A DNA stretch of 64,000 nucleotides. Origin: Rhodospirillaceae bacterium (GTDB lineage: Bacteria > Pseudomonadota > Alphaproteobacteria > UBA8366 > Aestuariispiraceae). Position 1 is the stretch's first letter, and each line of letters opens with the position of its first letter. The DNA lies in NCBI GenBank assembly GCA_002709955.1, contig PAQY01000010.1:1-64000 (forward strand), written 5' to 3'. Below are positions 24,430-34,660 of this stretch, piece by piece. The notes below the pieces were generated by a model. It was not told the DNA's origin. It saw only the letters and a program-made list of their open reading frames with translations, and did not search any database. The position numbers were made by a program, and so were the translations under genes.

Positions 24430-26670
24430 TCAAAGGGAATTCAGCGCGCGCCAGACCCGTTCCGGGGTCATGGGCATGTCGATATCCTGTGTGCCCAAGG
24501 CATCGGCGATGGCGTTGATGACGGCGGCAGGGCCCCCGATGGAGGCATTTTCCCCAACGCCCTTCATCCCCAGGATATTGTTGTCGGTTGGAATATCGAC
24601 ATCATGCAGATCGAAATTGGGCAAATCCCCGGCGCGGGGCAGTTGATAGTCCATGAAGGAGCCGCTGAGCAATTGCCCGGTATCGGGATCAAAGATGGTG
24701 CGCTCAAACATCGCCTGACCGATTGCCTGCGCCAGGCCGCCATGGATTTGACCTTCCGCGATCATCGGATTGACGCGGCGGCCTAAATCATCGGCAGCTG
24801 TTAATGCCACCAGCGCGACGTGACCGGTTTCTGGGTCGACCTCGACTTCCGCGATATAGGCCCCATGGGGCACTGTCTGAATCTCATGGTCGCTGTCGGC
24901 CATGCCACACAGCTTCTCGCTCTCTGGCGGTTGCGCGGCTGCCAGTTCGACCAAGCTGATACGTTTGTCGGTCCCGACGACGGTGAAGCCCCCATTGCCA
25001 TATTCAATATCGCCTATGGCCGTTTCCAATTGCTCTGCCGCCTGTGCCTTTGCTAAGTCGATCAGGGCGTCTGTTGCCTTCATGATCGTCACCCCGGCGA
25101 TGGGCAGAGACGACGATCCGCCAGTCCCGCCACCGGTTTTGATCAGGGCTGTGTCGCCTTCGATGACCTCAATGTGGTCCATCGGGATTTGCAGTCGGTC
25201 AGCGACCATCTGGGCGAAGGCGGTTTGATGCCCCTGGCCCGACGCCTGAACGCCGGTCAGGATCTGGATCGATCCGTCCTGTTGCAACAGGACTTCACTC
25301 TTTTCCTTGGGGCTGCCACCGGTTAAGTGCAGATAGACGCCAACGCCAATGCCTCGCTTCAGGCCCTTTACCTCTGACGCGGCGCGCCGTTGTGGGAAGC
25401 CATCCCAATCGGCGGCTTTAACGCCTGCCATCATGGCCTGCTCAAAATGCGCGGAATCATAGGGGAATCCATTGGCGGCCTTATAGGGCATTTTGCTGGG
25501 GGGGATCAGGTTTTTCTGGCGAAAGGCAATGGCCCCCAGCCCGGTTTCGGTTGCGGCCTTGTCGATCAGACGTTCCACCAGATACTGCGCTTCAGGCTTA
25601 CCGGCCCCCCGATAGGCATCGGTCGGGGCAGCATTGGTATAAACCGCCTTTACCCGGTAATGCAGCATGGGAATGTCATAGGCATGGCCCAGCGTCTTCC
25701 CAAACCCTTTCGTCAAAACGCTGATCCCAAGTGCGGAGGCATAGGCCCCCATATCCCCGACCGAGTCGACCGACAGGGCCAGAATGCGCCCCTCACTGTC
25801 CAAGGCAAGCTTTGCTGTGCTGGCCTGACCCCGCCCATAGGCATCGGTCAGGAAAGCCTCTGATCGGCTGGAAACCCAGCGCACCGGACGCCCAGTTTCC
25901 CGCGCGGCCACAAGAACCAGGCTCTGCTCTGGATAGTTTGTCAGCTTGATGCCAAAACTGCCGCCCACATCGGCGGTGATCACGCGGATCGTGGCCGGGT
26001 CCGCGCCAAGTGTCGTTGCCATCATATCGCGCATGAAATGCACACCCTGGCTTTGGGTGTGCAATGTGTATTGGCCATTTTCCCAGATTCCCAGGGCGGA
26101 GCGTGTCTCAATTGGGCTAACGGCGATGCGATCACTGCGCTGGGTGATTTCAACAACCCGTGCGGCCTTGGCAAAGGCCTGATCTATCGCGGCTTTGTCG
26201 CCTTCTTCCCAGATGCAGGCGATGTCCTGTGATTGGGTCGGTTCTGTAATGGCATCTTCTTCTTCATAATCGACCATAATCAATTCCATGGCGGAAATTG
26301 CTATGGCTTCGGAGTCGGCGACAATGAAGGCGACAGGATCGCCTGCAAACCGCACCCTGTCTTGTGCCAGAAGGGGCCGGATCGGTGCCTGGAAGGGGGT
26401 GCCATCGCTGCTGGGATGGGCGGTTACACAGGGCATGGGATGACAGCCCAACCGTTCCAGATCCGCCCCTGTATAGATCGCCAGAACGCCCGGCATGTCC
26501 ATCGCGTCACTGATATCCAGGCTGGTGATCCGACCATGCGCAATGGGGGAACGAAGAACCACGGCATGGGCTGTGTCTGGCAGTTGGATATCCTCAACGA
26601 ACTGTCCCAAGCCGGTCAGCAATCGCTGATCTTCAACCCGATGTACCGATGTGCCTGTAAATTCTGTCAT
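24430..26670 (-). CDS. Orphan molybdenum hydroxylase large subunit (CoxL form II-like)
   Basis: A 746-residue xanthine-dehydrogenase-family catalytic subunit. The cofactor loop is VGGSFGIK near 235–242, AYRGAGKPE is at 352–360, and KGVGE near 710 supplies the catalytic glutamate. AYRGAG is the mark of form II CoxL-like proteins, which lack the copper-binding cysteine of CO dehydrogenase. No small or medium subunit is encoded nearby, so it must borrow partners from elsewhere, for example the cluster at 10.6–12.0 kb, or act with others outside the window. It is divergent from a TetR gene across a palindrome. The substrate is unknown. Confidence 0.9.
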   Translation of the reverse strand: MTEFTGTSVHRVEDQRLLTGLGQFVEDIQLPDTAHAVVLRSPIAHGRITSLDISDAMDMPGVLAIYTGADLERLGCHPMPCVTAHPSSDGTPFQAPIRPLLAQDRVRFAGDPVAFIVADSEAIAISAMELIMVDYEEEDAITEPTQSQDIACIWEEGDKAAIDQAFAKAARVVEITQRSDRIAVSPIETRSALGIWENGQYTLHTQSQGVHFMRDMMATTLGADPATIRVITADVGGSFGIKLTNYPEQSLVLVAARETGRPVRWVSSRSEAFLTDAYGRGQASTAKLALDSEGRILALSVDSVGDMGAYASALGISVLTKGFGKTLGHAYDIPMLHYRVKAVYTNAAPTDAYRGAGKPEAQYLVERLIDKAATETGLGAIAFRQKNLIPPSKMPYKAANGFPYDSAHFEQAMMAGVKAADWDGFPQRRAASEVKGLKRGIGVGVYLHLTGGSPKEKSEVLLQQDGSIQILTGVQASGQGHQTAFAQMVADRLQIPMDHIEVIEGDTALIKTGGGTGGSSSLPIAGVTIMKATDALIDLAKAQAAEQLETAIGDIEYGNGGFTVVGTDKRISLVELAAAQPPESEKLCGMADSDHEIQTVPHGAYIAEVEVDPETGHVALVALTAADDLGRRVNPMIAEGQIHGGLAQAIGQAMFERTIFDPDTGQLLSGSFMDYQLPRAGDLPNFDLHDVDIPTDNNILGMKGVGENASIGGPAAVINAIADALGTQDIDMPMTPERVWRALNSL

Positions 26671-26748
26671 GGCCTGATCCTTCCTGTCTTAAATTAGGTT
26701 TAGCAATGCCAGACGGTCCGGACAAACACCAAAATCTGCGTAATTATT

Positions 26749-26760
26749 GAATGATCATTC
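26749..26760. promoter_or_regulatory. 12-bp palindrome, candidate TetR operator
   Basis: GAATGATCATTC is a perfect palindrome in the 139-base gap between the divergent CoxL-like and TetR genes, 50 bases before the TetR start. It is the natural candidate operator for both promoters. Confidence 0.55.
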
Positions 26761-26809
26761 CAGTAAATACTGATAGGCTGGTTTAACCAAATGAAAAGGA
26801 GCATGACGC

Positions 26810-27400
26810 ATGGGCCGGTTGCGATCCTTTGATCCTGATAAAGTTCTGGACAGGGCGATGCATGCCTTTTGGGCACGGGGTTTTGAGGCAACCTCCATTG
26901 AGGATTTGGTCGCGTGTACGGGGATTAACCGCGCCAGCTTGTATGGCGCGTTCGGGGACAAACGGGACCTGTTTCTGAAAGCGCTTCAGCTTTATGTCGA
27001 AACAGGACCGATCATTGAATTGGACCCCTCAACCCGCAAGGGTGGGGTGCGCCCCGCCTTACAGGCCTATATCGATCAGGTCATGGGCCTTGTATCAGAT
27101 GGACGAAACCGGGGATGTTTCATCACCAATACAGTGACGGAGTTTGGCAGTCAGGATGCCGATATCTTGGCCCAGACACGCATCGCCCTGGCGGGTGTCG
27201 AAAACGCGTTTGATCGATTGTTGCGATGGGGCCAGCAAACGGGGGAGGTGCCGGCAAAGGCTGATGTACGCGCCCGCGCCCGGCTGCTTTTGGCCGCGAT
27301 ACAGGGCCTGCAGGTTGTTTCGAAAGTGAACCCGGATGTCCGCGCCCTAAGACAAATCGCCGATCAGGCCATTGCTGCCGCCTTGGCCCCCGTTTCCTGA
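26810..27400 (+). CDS. TetR-family regulator (AcuR/NemR-like)
   Basis: A 196-residue TetR regulator. The helix-turn-helix is in RAMHAFWARGFEATSIEDLV and INRASLYGAFGDKRDLF (residues about 13–55), a wording typical of the AcuR/NemR branch. The C-terminal domain contains GCFITNTVTEFG, also a mark of this branch, whose members often sense reactive electrophiles through cysteines. It probably controls itself and the divergent CoxL-like gene. Confidence 0.88.
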   Translation: MGRLRSFDPDKVLDRAMHAFWARGFEATSIEDLVACTGINRASLYGAFGDKRDLFLKALQLYVETGPIIELDPSTRKGGVRPALQAYIDQVMGLVSDGRNRGCFITNTVTEFGSQDADILAQTRIALAGVENAFDRLLRWGQQTGEVPAKADVRARARLLLAAIQGLQVVSKVNPDVRALRQIADQAIAAALAPVS

Positions 27401-27420
27401 TATCAACGCTGCGGCAAATT

Positions 27421-27442
27421 CTGATCAGGCAACCCTGATCAG
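27421..27442. terminator. Stem-loop at the tetR/tyrS convergence
   Basis: CTGATCAGG (27421–27429) and CCTGATCAG (27434–27442) form a 9-bp stem with a four-base loop. It overlaps the tyrS stop codon and is followed on the plus strand by a T-rich stretch, so it may end the TetR transcript. Confidence 0.5.
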
Positions 27443-28675
27443 GGCATGTTTCTTTTTGCCCAGGGACAGCTTTATCACGCCCTCAGAAACATCCGACGTC
27501 CCCAGAACGCGGCGATCATCGTCCACCTTTTCGTCATTGATGCGCACGGCACCACCCTTGATTTGACGACGGGCATCCCCGTTGCTTTGCGTCAGTCCAG
27601 CACGTGTCAGGGCTTCCAATACGCCAATGCCAGCCTCAATTTCTACAGCGGTGACATCAATGGTTGGAAGGTCATCACCAATCGTGCCCTCGGCAAAGGT
27701 TTTATGGGCGGTTTCCTCTGCTGCCCGGGCGGCATCCTCGCCATGGCACAGGCGCGTCGCTTCATTGGCCAGCACAATTTTCGCAGCATTGATTTCCGCG
27801 CCATCCAGGGATTCCAGGCGCACAATTTCGTCCAGCGGCAGATCCGTGAACAATTTCAGGAAGCGCCCGACATCGGCATCTTCTGTATTGCGCCAATATT
27901 GCCAATAGTCATAAGGGCTCAACCGATCCGCATTCAGCCAGACAGCACCTGATGCTGTTTTGCCCATCTTTGCGCCAGACGCCGTGGTCATCAAGGGGAC
28001 TGTCAGACCAAACAGCGCGCTGTCATCGGTGCGCCGGCCCAATTCCACGCCATTGACGATATTGCCCCACTGGTCCGATCCGCCCATTTGCAGACAGACC
28101 TTATGGCGTCGGTTCAACTCTACAAAGTCATAAGCCTGCAGAATCATATAGTTGAATTCCAGGAAGCTAAGCGGCTGTTCCCGTTCCAGCCGCAGGGCGA
28201 CACTGTCAAATTTCAACATGCGATTGACAGAAAAATGCCGCCCGTAATCCCGCAAGAAACTGATATACTGTATCTTGGACAGCCAATCGTCATTGTTGAC
28301 CATGACCGCATCTGTAGGGCCGTCGCCGAAGGTCAGGAACTTCTGGAATATCTGTTTAATGCCGGTGATGTTCTGTTCGATATCCGCATCGGTCAGCATT
28401 TTGCGGGCTTCGTCTTTGCCGCTGGGGTCGCCAACCTTGGTCGTGCCCCCACCCATCAGGACGATGGGCTTGTGGCCGGTCCGTTGCAGCAGGCGCAGCA
28501 GCATGATTGGCACCAGGGATCCGGCGTGCAGCGAATCAGCTGTCGCATCAAAGCCAATATAGGCTGGAATTGGCCCTTCCATGGCGCGCGTATCCAGGGC
28601 GTCCATATCTGTGCATTGATGCAAAAAGCCCCGGTCACGGACGGCTTTCAGGAATTCCGAGCGTATTTGTGTCAT
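27425..28675 (-). CDS. tyrS: Tyrosyl-tRNA synthetase
   Basis: A 416-residue class I synthetase that charges tRNA-Tyr. The HIGH-type motif reads HAGS at about residue 50, and the KMSKS loop reads KMGKT near 236. YMILQAYDF and GGSDQWGNI are hallmark substrate-binding segments. The last 60 residues form an S4 RNA-binding domain. The frame is open for 53 codons further upstream, but ATG 28675 begins at the conserved N-terminus. It is divergent from anmK. Confidence 0.95.
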   Translation of the reverse strand: MTQIRSEFLKAVRDRGFLHQCTDMDALDTRAMEGPIPAYIGFDATADSLHAGSLVPIMLLRLLQRTGHKPIVLMGGGTTKVGDPSGKDEARKMLTDADIEQNITGIKQIFQKFLTFGDGPTDAVMVNNDDWLSKIQYISFLRDYGRHFSVNRMLKFDSVALRLEREQPLSFLEFNYMILQAYDFVELNRRHKVCLQMGGSDQWGNIVNGVELGRRTDDSALFGLTVPLMTTASGAKMGKTASGAVWLNADRLSPYDYWQYWRNTEDADVGRFLKLFTDLPLDEIVRLESLDGAEINAAKIVLANEATRLCHGEDAARAAEETAHKTFAEGTIGDDLPTIDVTAVEIEAGIGVLEALTRAGLTQSNGDARRQIKGGAVRINDEKVDDDRRVLGTSDVSEGVIKLSLGKKKHALIRVA

Positions 28676-28778
28676 AATATGCGAACTGCTGTTTGTAGAA
28701 AATAGGAAGCGCGAGATAGCATGTCGGTCACGGCCCGGCAACCAAGCTGCTGTATACCGGGTTGGGAGGAACATTAAA

Positions 28779-29864
28779 TTGACAAAAAAAAGTCGCGCGA
28801 TTGGATTGATGAGTGGCACCAGCCTGGACGGCATTGATGCGGCTTTGATTGAAACCGATGGGGATGGTGTCCAGTCCTTTGGTCCATATCTGACGCTGCC
28901 CTATGACCCTGCATTTCGATCGCGGTTGCGGTCCGTTCTGGGCGCAGTGGAACGCAATGCCGCCATTGATATTCTGGAGCGGGAATTAACCGACCTGCAT
29001 GCTGTTGCTGTAACCCGTTTGCTGGATCATGCCGGACTATCCGCCCCCTCCATTGATGTGATTGGGTTCCACGGTCAGACCATCAATCACCGTATTGATC
29101 TGGGGTGGACCTGGCAATTGGGGCTTGGGGGGCGGCTGGCAAAGGCTGTGGGGATCGATACAGTCTATGACTTTCGGCGCGCCGATGTGGCTGCCGGTGG
29201 ACAGGGGGCCCCTTTGGCCCCTGTCTATCATCGCGCCCTTGCGCAAGCCCTGGATATGCCTGTGGCAATCCTGAATCTGGGCGGTGTCGGCAATATCACC
29301 TTCCTTGAAGGCCCCGACAGCGATCCCATTGCATTTGATACCGGTCCCGCCAGTGCCCTGCTGGATGATTGGATCAGTCGGAATGGTGCGGGCCAAATGG
29401 ATGAAGATGGTCACATATCCGGGTCAGGATCGGTGAATGCTGGTGCGCTGGGGCAGTTGATGGACAATCCCTATTTTGATCAGCCTTACCCGAAATCCCT
29501 GGACCGAAATGCGTTTGATCCCGGCCCGGTGGCGGATCTGTCTTTGCCGGATGGTGCTGCGACCCTGGCCGCCTTCACGATTGAAAGCGTGGCCAGGGGC
29601 ATAGAGTTGCTGCCGGTTCGACCGGTTCGGATTCTGGTCACGGGCGGGGGGCGTCATAACCCGACCTTCATGACCGGCATGGCCAAACGCGTGTCCCTGC
29701 CAGTGGAACCCGTCGAGGCCGTTGGCTGGAACGGGGATGTGCTGGAGGCACAGGCTTTCGCCTATATGGCCGTGCGCAGCCGCCAGGGGCTGGCAATCAG
29801 TTTTCCAATGACAACCGGCGTGAAGACCCCTTTGACGGGCGGTCGCTTTGCCTCGAAATCTTAG
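28779..29864 (+). CDS. anmK: Anhydro-N-acetylmuramic acid kinase
   Basis: A 361-residue kinase that converts anhydroMurNAc from cell-wall turnover to MurNAc-6-phosphate. [17 protein letters not shown] opens the protein, GFHGQTINH and NLGGVGNIT follow, and VTGGGRHNP closes the nucleotide site. The start is TTG 28779, eight bases after GGAGGA. Divergence from tyrS is the usual arrangement in many proteobacteria. Its stop overlaps the stop of the convergent hydrolase gene. Confidence 0.95.
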   Translation: MTKKSRAIGLMSGTSLDGIDAALIETDGDGVQSFGPYLTLPYDPAFRSRLRSVLGAVERNAAIDILERELTDLHAVAVTRLLDHAGLSAPSIDVIGFHGQTINHRIDLGWTWQLGLGGRLAKAVGIDTVYDFRRADVAAGGQGAPLAPVYHRALAQALDMPVAILNLGGVGNITFLEGPDSDPIAFDTGPASALLDDWISRNGAGQMDEDGHISGSGSVNAGALGQLMDNPYFDQPYPKSLDRNAFDPGPVADLSLPDGAATLAAFTIESVARGIELLPVRPVRILVTGGGRHNPTFMTGMAKRVSLPVEPVEAVGWNGDVLEAQAFAYMAVRSRQGLAISFPMTTGVKTPLTGGRFASKS

Positions 29865-30511
29865 AACGGGCCGTTGCTGAGGCGCTTGTCCAGATAGGTG
29901 CTGACGCTGTCTTTCAGGTCATCGACTTTGCCGGTGAAGAAATGATTTGTGTCGGGCATGACTTCGTAATCGATCGTGATGCCCTTTTGCGCCCGCAGCT
30001 TGTCGACCAGCTTGCCGACCGTTTCATGGGGAACGATGTCATCATCATCACCCTGCAAAATCAGCCCAGAAGAGGGGCAGGGGGCCAGGAAGGTAAAATC
30101 ATACTGGTTCGCGGGTGGCGCGATGGAGATAAACCCATTGATTTCCGGTCGGCGCATCAGTAATTGCATCGCAATCCAGGCTCCGAAGGAAAATCCGGCG
30201 ATCCAGCAATCGCGGGCGTTTTCATTATAGGTCTGCAACCAGTCCAGGGCGGTTGCCGCATCGGACAACTCCCCTTCACCCCGGGAGAACACACCCTGTG
30301 ATCGCCCAACACCCCTGAAATTAAAGCGCAGACAAGAAAACCCGCGCCTGGCGAAAGTATGGTACATTTCATAGACGATGCGATTGTTCATCGTGCCGCC
30401 ATGCTGTGGATGCGGATGCAGGAACAGGGCGATGGGTGCATTGCTGTCGGTCCCATGGGTATAGCGCCCTTCAAGGCGACCTTCTGGACCGTTAATTGTA
30501 ACTTCCGGCAT
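29861..30511 (-). CDS. Alpha/beta hydrolase (dienelactone-hydrolase-like)
   Basis: A 216-residue cytosolic alpha/beta hydrolase of a family widespread in alphaproteobacteria. LHPHPQHGGTMNN opens the core, RFNFRGVGRSQG follows, GFSFGAW gives the nucleophile serine near residue 107, and GDDDDIVP and the final NHFF supply the acid and histidine. No specific substrate is known for this family. ATG 30511 follows GGGGAT. It is convergent with anmK; the two stop codons share the bases TTAG. Confidence 0.88.
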   Translation of the reverse strand: MPEVTINGPEGRLEGRYTHGTDSNAPIALFLHPHPQHGGTMNNRIVYEMYHTFARRGFSCLRFNFRGVGRSQGVFSRGEGELSDAATALDWLQTYNENARDCWIAGFSFGAWIAMQLLMRRPEINGFISIAPPANQYDFTFLAPCPSSGLILQGDDDDIVPHETVGKLVDKLRAQKGITIDYEVMPDTNHFFTGKVDDLKDSVSTYLDKRLSNGPF

Positions 30512-30772
30512 AAAGAATCCCCGGTAGAAGTGAGAGGATGGCAAAACTGTTATTACCAAGCCATTGGCTGTAAACGTCAAGACCTTGAGATACAAGCGTA
30601 ATCGCGGTGATGTGTTCCGGGCGTCGCTTGACGCTGACGAAACAGACAGTATATCTAAGGCGTGAAGTCGTGACTTTAAAGGGTGGCTTTATGGTTTCAG
30701 TCTGGCGAAAACCCCGGATTTCAGGCGGTTCGAAAAGATTGAAATGAATACCCAAACAAAGCGGGTGATGTG

Positions 30773-31528
30773 ATGTTTAAAACTTTGAAGTCCGATATTG
30801 ATGCGATGATTTCCCGTGACCCGGCCGCCCGGTCGCGGTTGGAAGTTGCGCTGTTGTATCCGGCATTTCACGCCATCATCATCTATCGTGCCGCCCATTG
30901 GCTGTATGGCAAGAAGTGGTTTTTCTTGGCCCGTGCGCTGTCGCAACTCGCCCGTTTGCTGACCGGGATTGAAATTCATCCAGGTGCCAAGATTGGTCAT
31001 GGATTCTTCATCGACCATGGTATGGGGGTTGTGATTGGGGAGACGGCGGAAATTGGCAATAATGTCACCCTGTATCACGATGTAACCCTGGGCGGGGTTT
31101 CCCCCTCAGAAAATTCGGACGGTCAACGCTGTCAGAAGCGCCACCCGACTTTGGGGGACAATGTGATTGTTGGATCTGGGGCCCAAATTCTGGGGCCGAT
31201 CACGGTTGGCCGCTGTGCCCGGATCGGGGCAAATGCCGTTGTGATTAAAAATGTTGCTGAAATGGCAACGATGGTTGGCATTCCGGCAAAGCCCGTCGCG
31301 GGTCAGGCCAATCGCGCCGATTCCAGCTTTGCGCCCTATGGGACGCCGCTGGGCGATTTGCCGGACCCTGCCGCCCGCGCCATTGAGGCCTTAATGGCGC
31401 AAGTGGATGTGCTGAAAGCACAAGTGGGTGACCTGGAAAGCCGTTTGTCCGACGCAGAGCAACGCCCGAATTTTTCATTTGGTGCCGATGATGCACAAGA
31501 TGACTCAGCGCATTCTGCAAAGAAATAA
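30773..31528 (+). CDS. cysE: Serine O-acetyltransferase
   Basis: A 251-residue enzyme making O-acetylserine for cysteine synthesis. The N-terminal helical domain ([19 protein letters not shown]) is followed by left-handed hexapeptide repeats with [15 protein letters not shown] and [14 protein letters not shown], which hold the active site. A helical tail of about 50 residues, likely a coiled coil, follows. It lies upstream of an Rrf2 regulator and cysteine desulfurases, linking cysteine supply to iron-sulfur assembly. Confidence 0.94.
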   Translation: MFKTLKSDIDAMISRDPAARSRLEVALLYPAFHAIIIYRAAHWLYGKKWFFLARALSQLARLLTGIEIHPGAKIGHGFFIDHGMGVVIGETAEIGNNVTLYHDVTLGGVSPSENSDGQRCQKRHPTLGDNVIVGSGAQILGPITVGRCARIGANAVVIKNVAEMATMVGIPAKPVAGQANRADSSFAPYGTPLGDLPDPAARAIEALMAQVDVLKAQVGDLESRLSDAEQRPNFSFGADDAQDDSAHSAKK

Positions 31529-31739
31529 CATAGTCAAAAATTATATCCCTGCTGTGATCCAGCCTTAAATCCCCACCGTAATAATTTACGAGGGGTACCC
31601 CAGAAGCATATTCGGTTGACGGTGCGTACAGACTTACGGGTAAGGCGTGCACTGTTATGTGCTGTGTAAATGTCGCGCCCACCGTGTCATGGGGTCATAC
31701 CTGTTGGTTTTTATGACAATCAGGGTTTGGAGGATTGGT

Positions 31740-32198
31740 GTGAAGATATCGACAAAAGGGCGCTATGCCGTAATGGCTGTTGTGGATTTGACCAGCATGA
31801 GCGCCGGTCAACCAGTGCCACTTGCAGATATTGCGGAGCGCCAGGATATCTCTTTGTCCTATCTTGAACAGCTTTTCGCGAAGCTGAAAAAGGGGGGTGT
31901 GGTGAAAAGTGTGCGGGGGCCAGGCGGTGGCTATATGTTGGCGGCTCCTGCCTCGACGATCCTGATATCCACCATCATAAAGTCCGTAGATGACTCATCG
32001 CGGCCGGTACGCTGTTCCCCCAGTTCGCCGAACCAGTGCATGCCCGGAAATCAGCGATGCGCGACCCATGCTCTATGGGAAATGTTGACGATTCAAATGG
32101 ATGCGGCCTTGTCATCGGTCAGTCTGGCCGATGTATGTGAGGGGCATATCCCCAGTCCAGAGCAACAGGTCCCGTCAATGGTTGGACATGGCGGCTAA
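31740..32198 (+). CDS. Rrf2-family iron-sulfur regulator (IscR-like)
   Basis: A 152-residue Rrf2 regulator. It begins MKISTKGRYAVMAVVDL, the IscR-type N-terminus, with the recognition helix in LSYLEQLFAKLKKGGVV and the wing in VRGPGGGYML. Three cysteines (RCSP, QCMP, RCAT) are spaced C-X7-C-X6-C, slightly wider than in Escherichia coli IscR, and probably hold a [2Fe-2S] cluster. The start is GTG 31740 after TTTGGAGG. It probably controls the desulfurase genes that follow. Confidence 0.9.
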   Translation: MKISTKGRYAVMAVVDLTSMSAGQPVPLADIAERQDISLSYLEQLFAKLKKGGVVKSVRGPGGGYMLAAPASTILISTIIKSVDDSSRPVRCSPSSPNQCMPGNQRCATHALWEMLTIQMDAALSSVSLADVCEGHIPSPEQQVPSMVGHGG

Positions 32199-32264
32199 GA
32201 CTGGTCTGGTTGATCTGTCGTCAGCGTCCTTTTCTTAAGGTCGCAGGCATGCGAAAAATGCCTG

Positions 32265-33398
32265 ATGCAAACACAGCAAATATATCTGGATTATAACGCC
32301 ACCAGCCCGGTTTTGCCGGTTGCTGCAGATGCGGTCGGCAAGGCGATTGCGGTTGGCGGTAATCCGTCATCTATTCACGGTGCAGGACGGGCGGCGCGGG
32401 CCCTGATCGAACAGGCGCGACGTCAGGTTGCGGCCCTGGTTGGGGCGCGACCGGGGGCCGTTGTGTTCACATCTGGTGCCAGCGAGGCAAATGTCCTGGC
32501 GCTGCGCGGCCTTCCCCGTCACCGTGTTCTGGTCTCCGCAATAGAACATGACAGCGTTCTGAACGCCGTTCCTGATGCGGTGGTCCTGCCAGCAACGGCG
32601 CAGGGCGTGATCGATTTGGATGCCTTGCGACAGTCTGTGCAGGCGGGGGATCTGGTATCGGTCATGGCGGTCAATAATGAAACCGGCCTGATCCAACCAA
32701 TTGAAGACGTTGCGGAAATAGTGAAGGCGGCCGGTGCGTTGCTGCATGTTGATGCGGTTCAGGCCGTCGGGCGGCTTCCCTTTGATATACGCGCCCTTGG
32801 CCTTGCCGCACTCAGCCTCAGCGCCCATAAGATTGGTGGGCCAACCGGCGTGGGGGCGTTGGTTTTCAATGAAGGTCTGGCCCTTGCCGCACAGACAAAG
32901 GGCGGCGGGCAGGAAAAGGGACGCCGGGGTGGCACTGAAAATGTTGCTGGTATTGCTGGTTTCGGGGCAGCAGCGGAATGGGTCCTGGATCATATGGCAT
33001 CGGAACAGGCGCGTCTTTCTGGACTGCGCGATAAGATGGAACAACAGCTTGCACAGAATTGCGCGGGGTTGGGCATCATTGGGGCCGATCTGCCGCGCGT
33101 TGCCAATACATCCTGCTTGTCGTTGCCCGGTGTGCCCGCGGAAAAGCAAGTCATCAGTCTGGACCTGGCGGGGGTTTGTGTCAGTGCCGGATCGGCTTGT
33201 TCCTCGGGCAAGGTGAAAAGCAGTCCTGTCCTGACGGCGATGGGGTTGCCTGCCGACATCGCCGGATCAGCGATCCGGGTCAGTCTGGGTTGGCGCACGA
33301 CACAAGAGGATATCGATGCCTTCGTGAACGCCTATCTGGCCATGGCGGAACGCCTGGTTCCAAAAGATATGCCCCATGCGGATCAGGCGACGGGATAG
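32265..33398 (+). CDS. Cysteine desulfurase, NifS/IscS-type (first of two)
   Basis: A 377-residue PLP enzyme taking sulfur from cysteine. YLDYNATSPV opens the protein, the PLP lysine is in SLSAHKIGGPTGVGAL, the histidine of the active site is in VDAVQAVG's neighbourhood, and the catalytic cysteine is in SAGSACSSG near residue 310. It is shorter and more divergent than the desulfurase encoded next. It may serve a special acceptor, such as tRNA thiolation or assembly of molybdenum cofactor sulfur; that is inference. ATG 32265 has a weak binding site. Confidence 0.9.
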   Translation: MQTQQIYLDYNATSPVLPVAADAVGKAIAVGGNPSSIHGAGRAARALIEQARRQVAALVGARPGAVVFTSGASEANVLALRGLPRHRVLVSAIEHDSVLNAVPDAVVLPATAQGVIDLDALRQSVQAGDLVSVMAVNNETGLIQPIEDVAEIVKAAGALLHVDAVQAVGRLPFDIRALGLAALSLSAHKIGGPTGVGALVFNEGLALAAQTKGGGQEKGRRGGTENVAGIAGFGAAAEWVLDHMASEQARLSGLRDKMEQQLAQNCAGLGIIGADLPRVANTSCLSLPGVPAEKQVISLDLAGVCVSAGSACSSGKVKSSPVLTAMGLPADIAGSAIRVSLGWRTTQEDIDAFVNAYLAMAERLVPKDMPHADQATG

Positions 33399-33407
33399 GA
33401 TCGTGCA

Positions 33408-34571
33408 ATGACCGTCAACCGCCCAAACCGTCCGATCTATCTGGACTATCAGGCCACAACGCCTTGTGATCCCCGTGTCGTGGATCGCATGCTGCCCTAT
33501 TTCAGCGATATCTTTGGCAATCCCCATTCTGCCGACCACCGGCATGGGTGGGAGGCGGAAGCCGCCGTGGAGACGGCGCGGGGGCAGGTGGCAACCCTGA
33601 TCGGGGCAAAGCCAAGGGACATTATTTTCACGTCCGGCGCGACAGAATCCAACAATCTGGCGATAAAGGGCGCGGCCCGGCATCGACGCCAGGCGGAGGG
33701 TCGCGACACGGTGATCACGCTGGCCAGTGAGCATAAATGCGTCCTGGAAAGCACCGCACGGTTAGGCCGGGAAGGCTTTGACGTTAAGATTTTACCCATT
33801 CAGAAGAATGGATTGCTGGATCTTTCGACCCTGAAAGCGGCGCTGGACGACCGGGTTTCAATCGTATCTGTCATGGCGGCGAATAATGAGATCGGGGTGA
33901 TCCAATCCCTGGCCGATATCGGTGCGATGGTGCGGGAATGCGGCGCGTGGTTTCATACCGATGCGGCACAGGCTTTCGGGAAGTACCCGCTGGATGTTGA
34001 AGCTCTGTGCATCGATATGATGAGCATTTCCGGCCATAAGATCTATGGACCCAAGGGGGTCGGCGCACTGTATGTAAGGGGTCGCAAGCCAAAGGTGGAA
34101 CTGGATCCGTTGATGGATGGCGGGGGCCAGGAACGGGGATTGCGGTCCGGCACCTTGCCCGTTCCCCTGTGCGTTGGACTGGGCGCGGCGGCCGATATCG
34201 CCAAATCCGAAATGGGGCAGGAGGCTGAAAGACTGACCCGGATGCGCAACCGGTTGTGGGACCTGCTGCAACAGTCTGATGCGGATTTAAGTTTGAACGG
34301 GGATTTGGATCAACGCCTTCCGGGCAATCTGAACATCACCGTGCCGGGGGTGGAGAGCAGCGAATTGCTGGCCGCATTGGATGGATTATCAGTTTCCAGC
34401 GGCTCCGCCTGTTCATCTGGGGCGCAAGCCGCCAGCCATGTTCTGCAGGCGCTGGGCCACGACCCGGCCAAGGTTGCAGCGGGCCTACGCATTGGACTGG
34501 GACGGTTCACGACCGACGATGATATCACGGCTGCGGCTGAAATGCTGTTGGCGGCTGTCAGCACGAAGTAG
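33408..34571 (+). CDS. iscS: Cysteine desulfurase, IscS-type (second of two)
   Basis: A 387-residue group I desulfurase, closer to housekeeping IscS. Landmarks are IYLDYQATTPCDPRV, FTSGATESNNLAIKG, HTDAAQAFGK, SISGHKIYGPKG (PLP lysine) and SSGSACSSG (catalytic cysteine near 330). It begins nine bases after the previous gene. No iscU, hscA or hscB follows; only a ferredoxin gene does. It therefore probably supplies sulfur for tRNA and other uses, while SufS serves the SUF pathway. Confidence 0.93.
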   Translation: MTVNRPNRPIYLDYQATTPCDPRVVDRMLPYFSDIFGNPHSADHRHGWEAEAAVETARGQVATLIGAKPRDIIFTSGATESNNLAIKGAARHRRQAEGRDTVITLASEHKCVLESTARLGREGFDVKILPIQKNGLLDLSTLKAALDDRVSIVSVMAANNEIGVIQSLADIGAMVRECGAWFHTDAAQAFGKYPLDVEALCIDMMSISGHKIYGPKGVGALYVRGRKPKVELDPLMDGGGQERGLRSGTLPVPLCVGLGAAADIAKSEMGQEAERLTRMRNRLWDLLQQSDADLSLNGDLDQRLPGNLNITVPGVESSELLAALDGLSVSSGSACSSGAQAASHVLQALGHDPAKVAAGLRIGLGRFTTDDDITAAAEMLLAAVSTK

Positions 34572-34660
34572 CCAAGAAACCTGTAAGGCGATTGACTTCA
34601 CCGGGGCTTTATCCCAAATAACCGCCTTAGCGAAGAATAGTCAGGCGTAAGGAAACCGGG

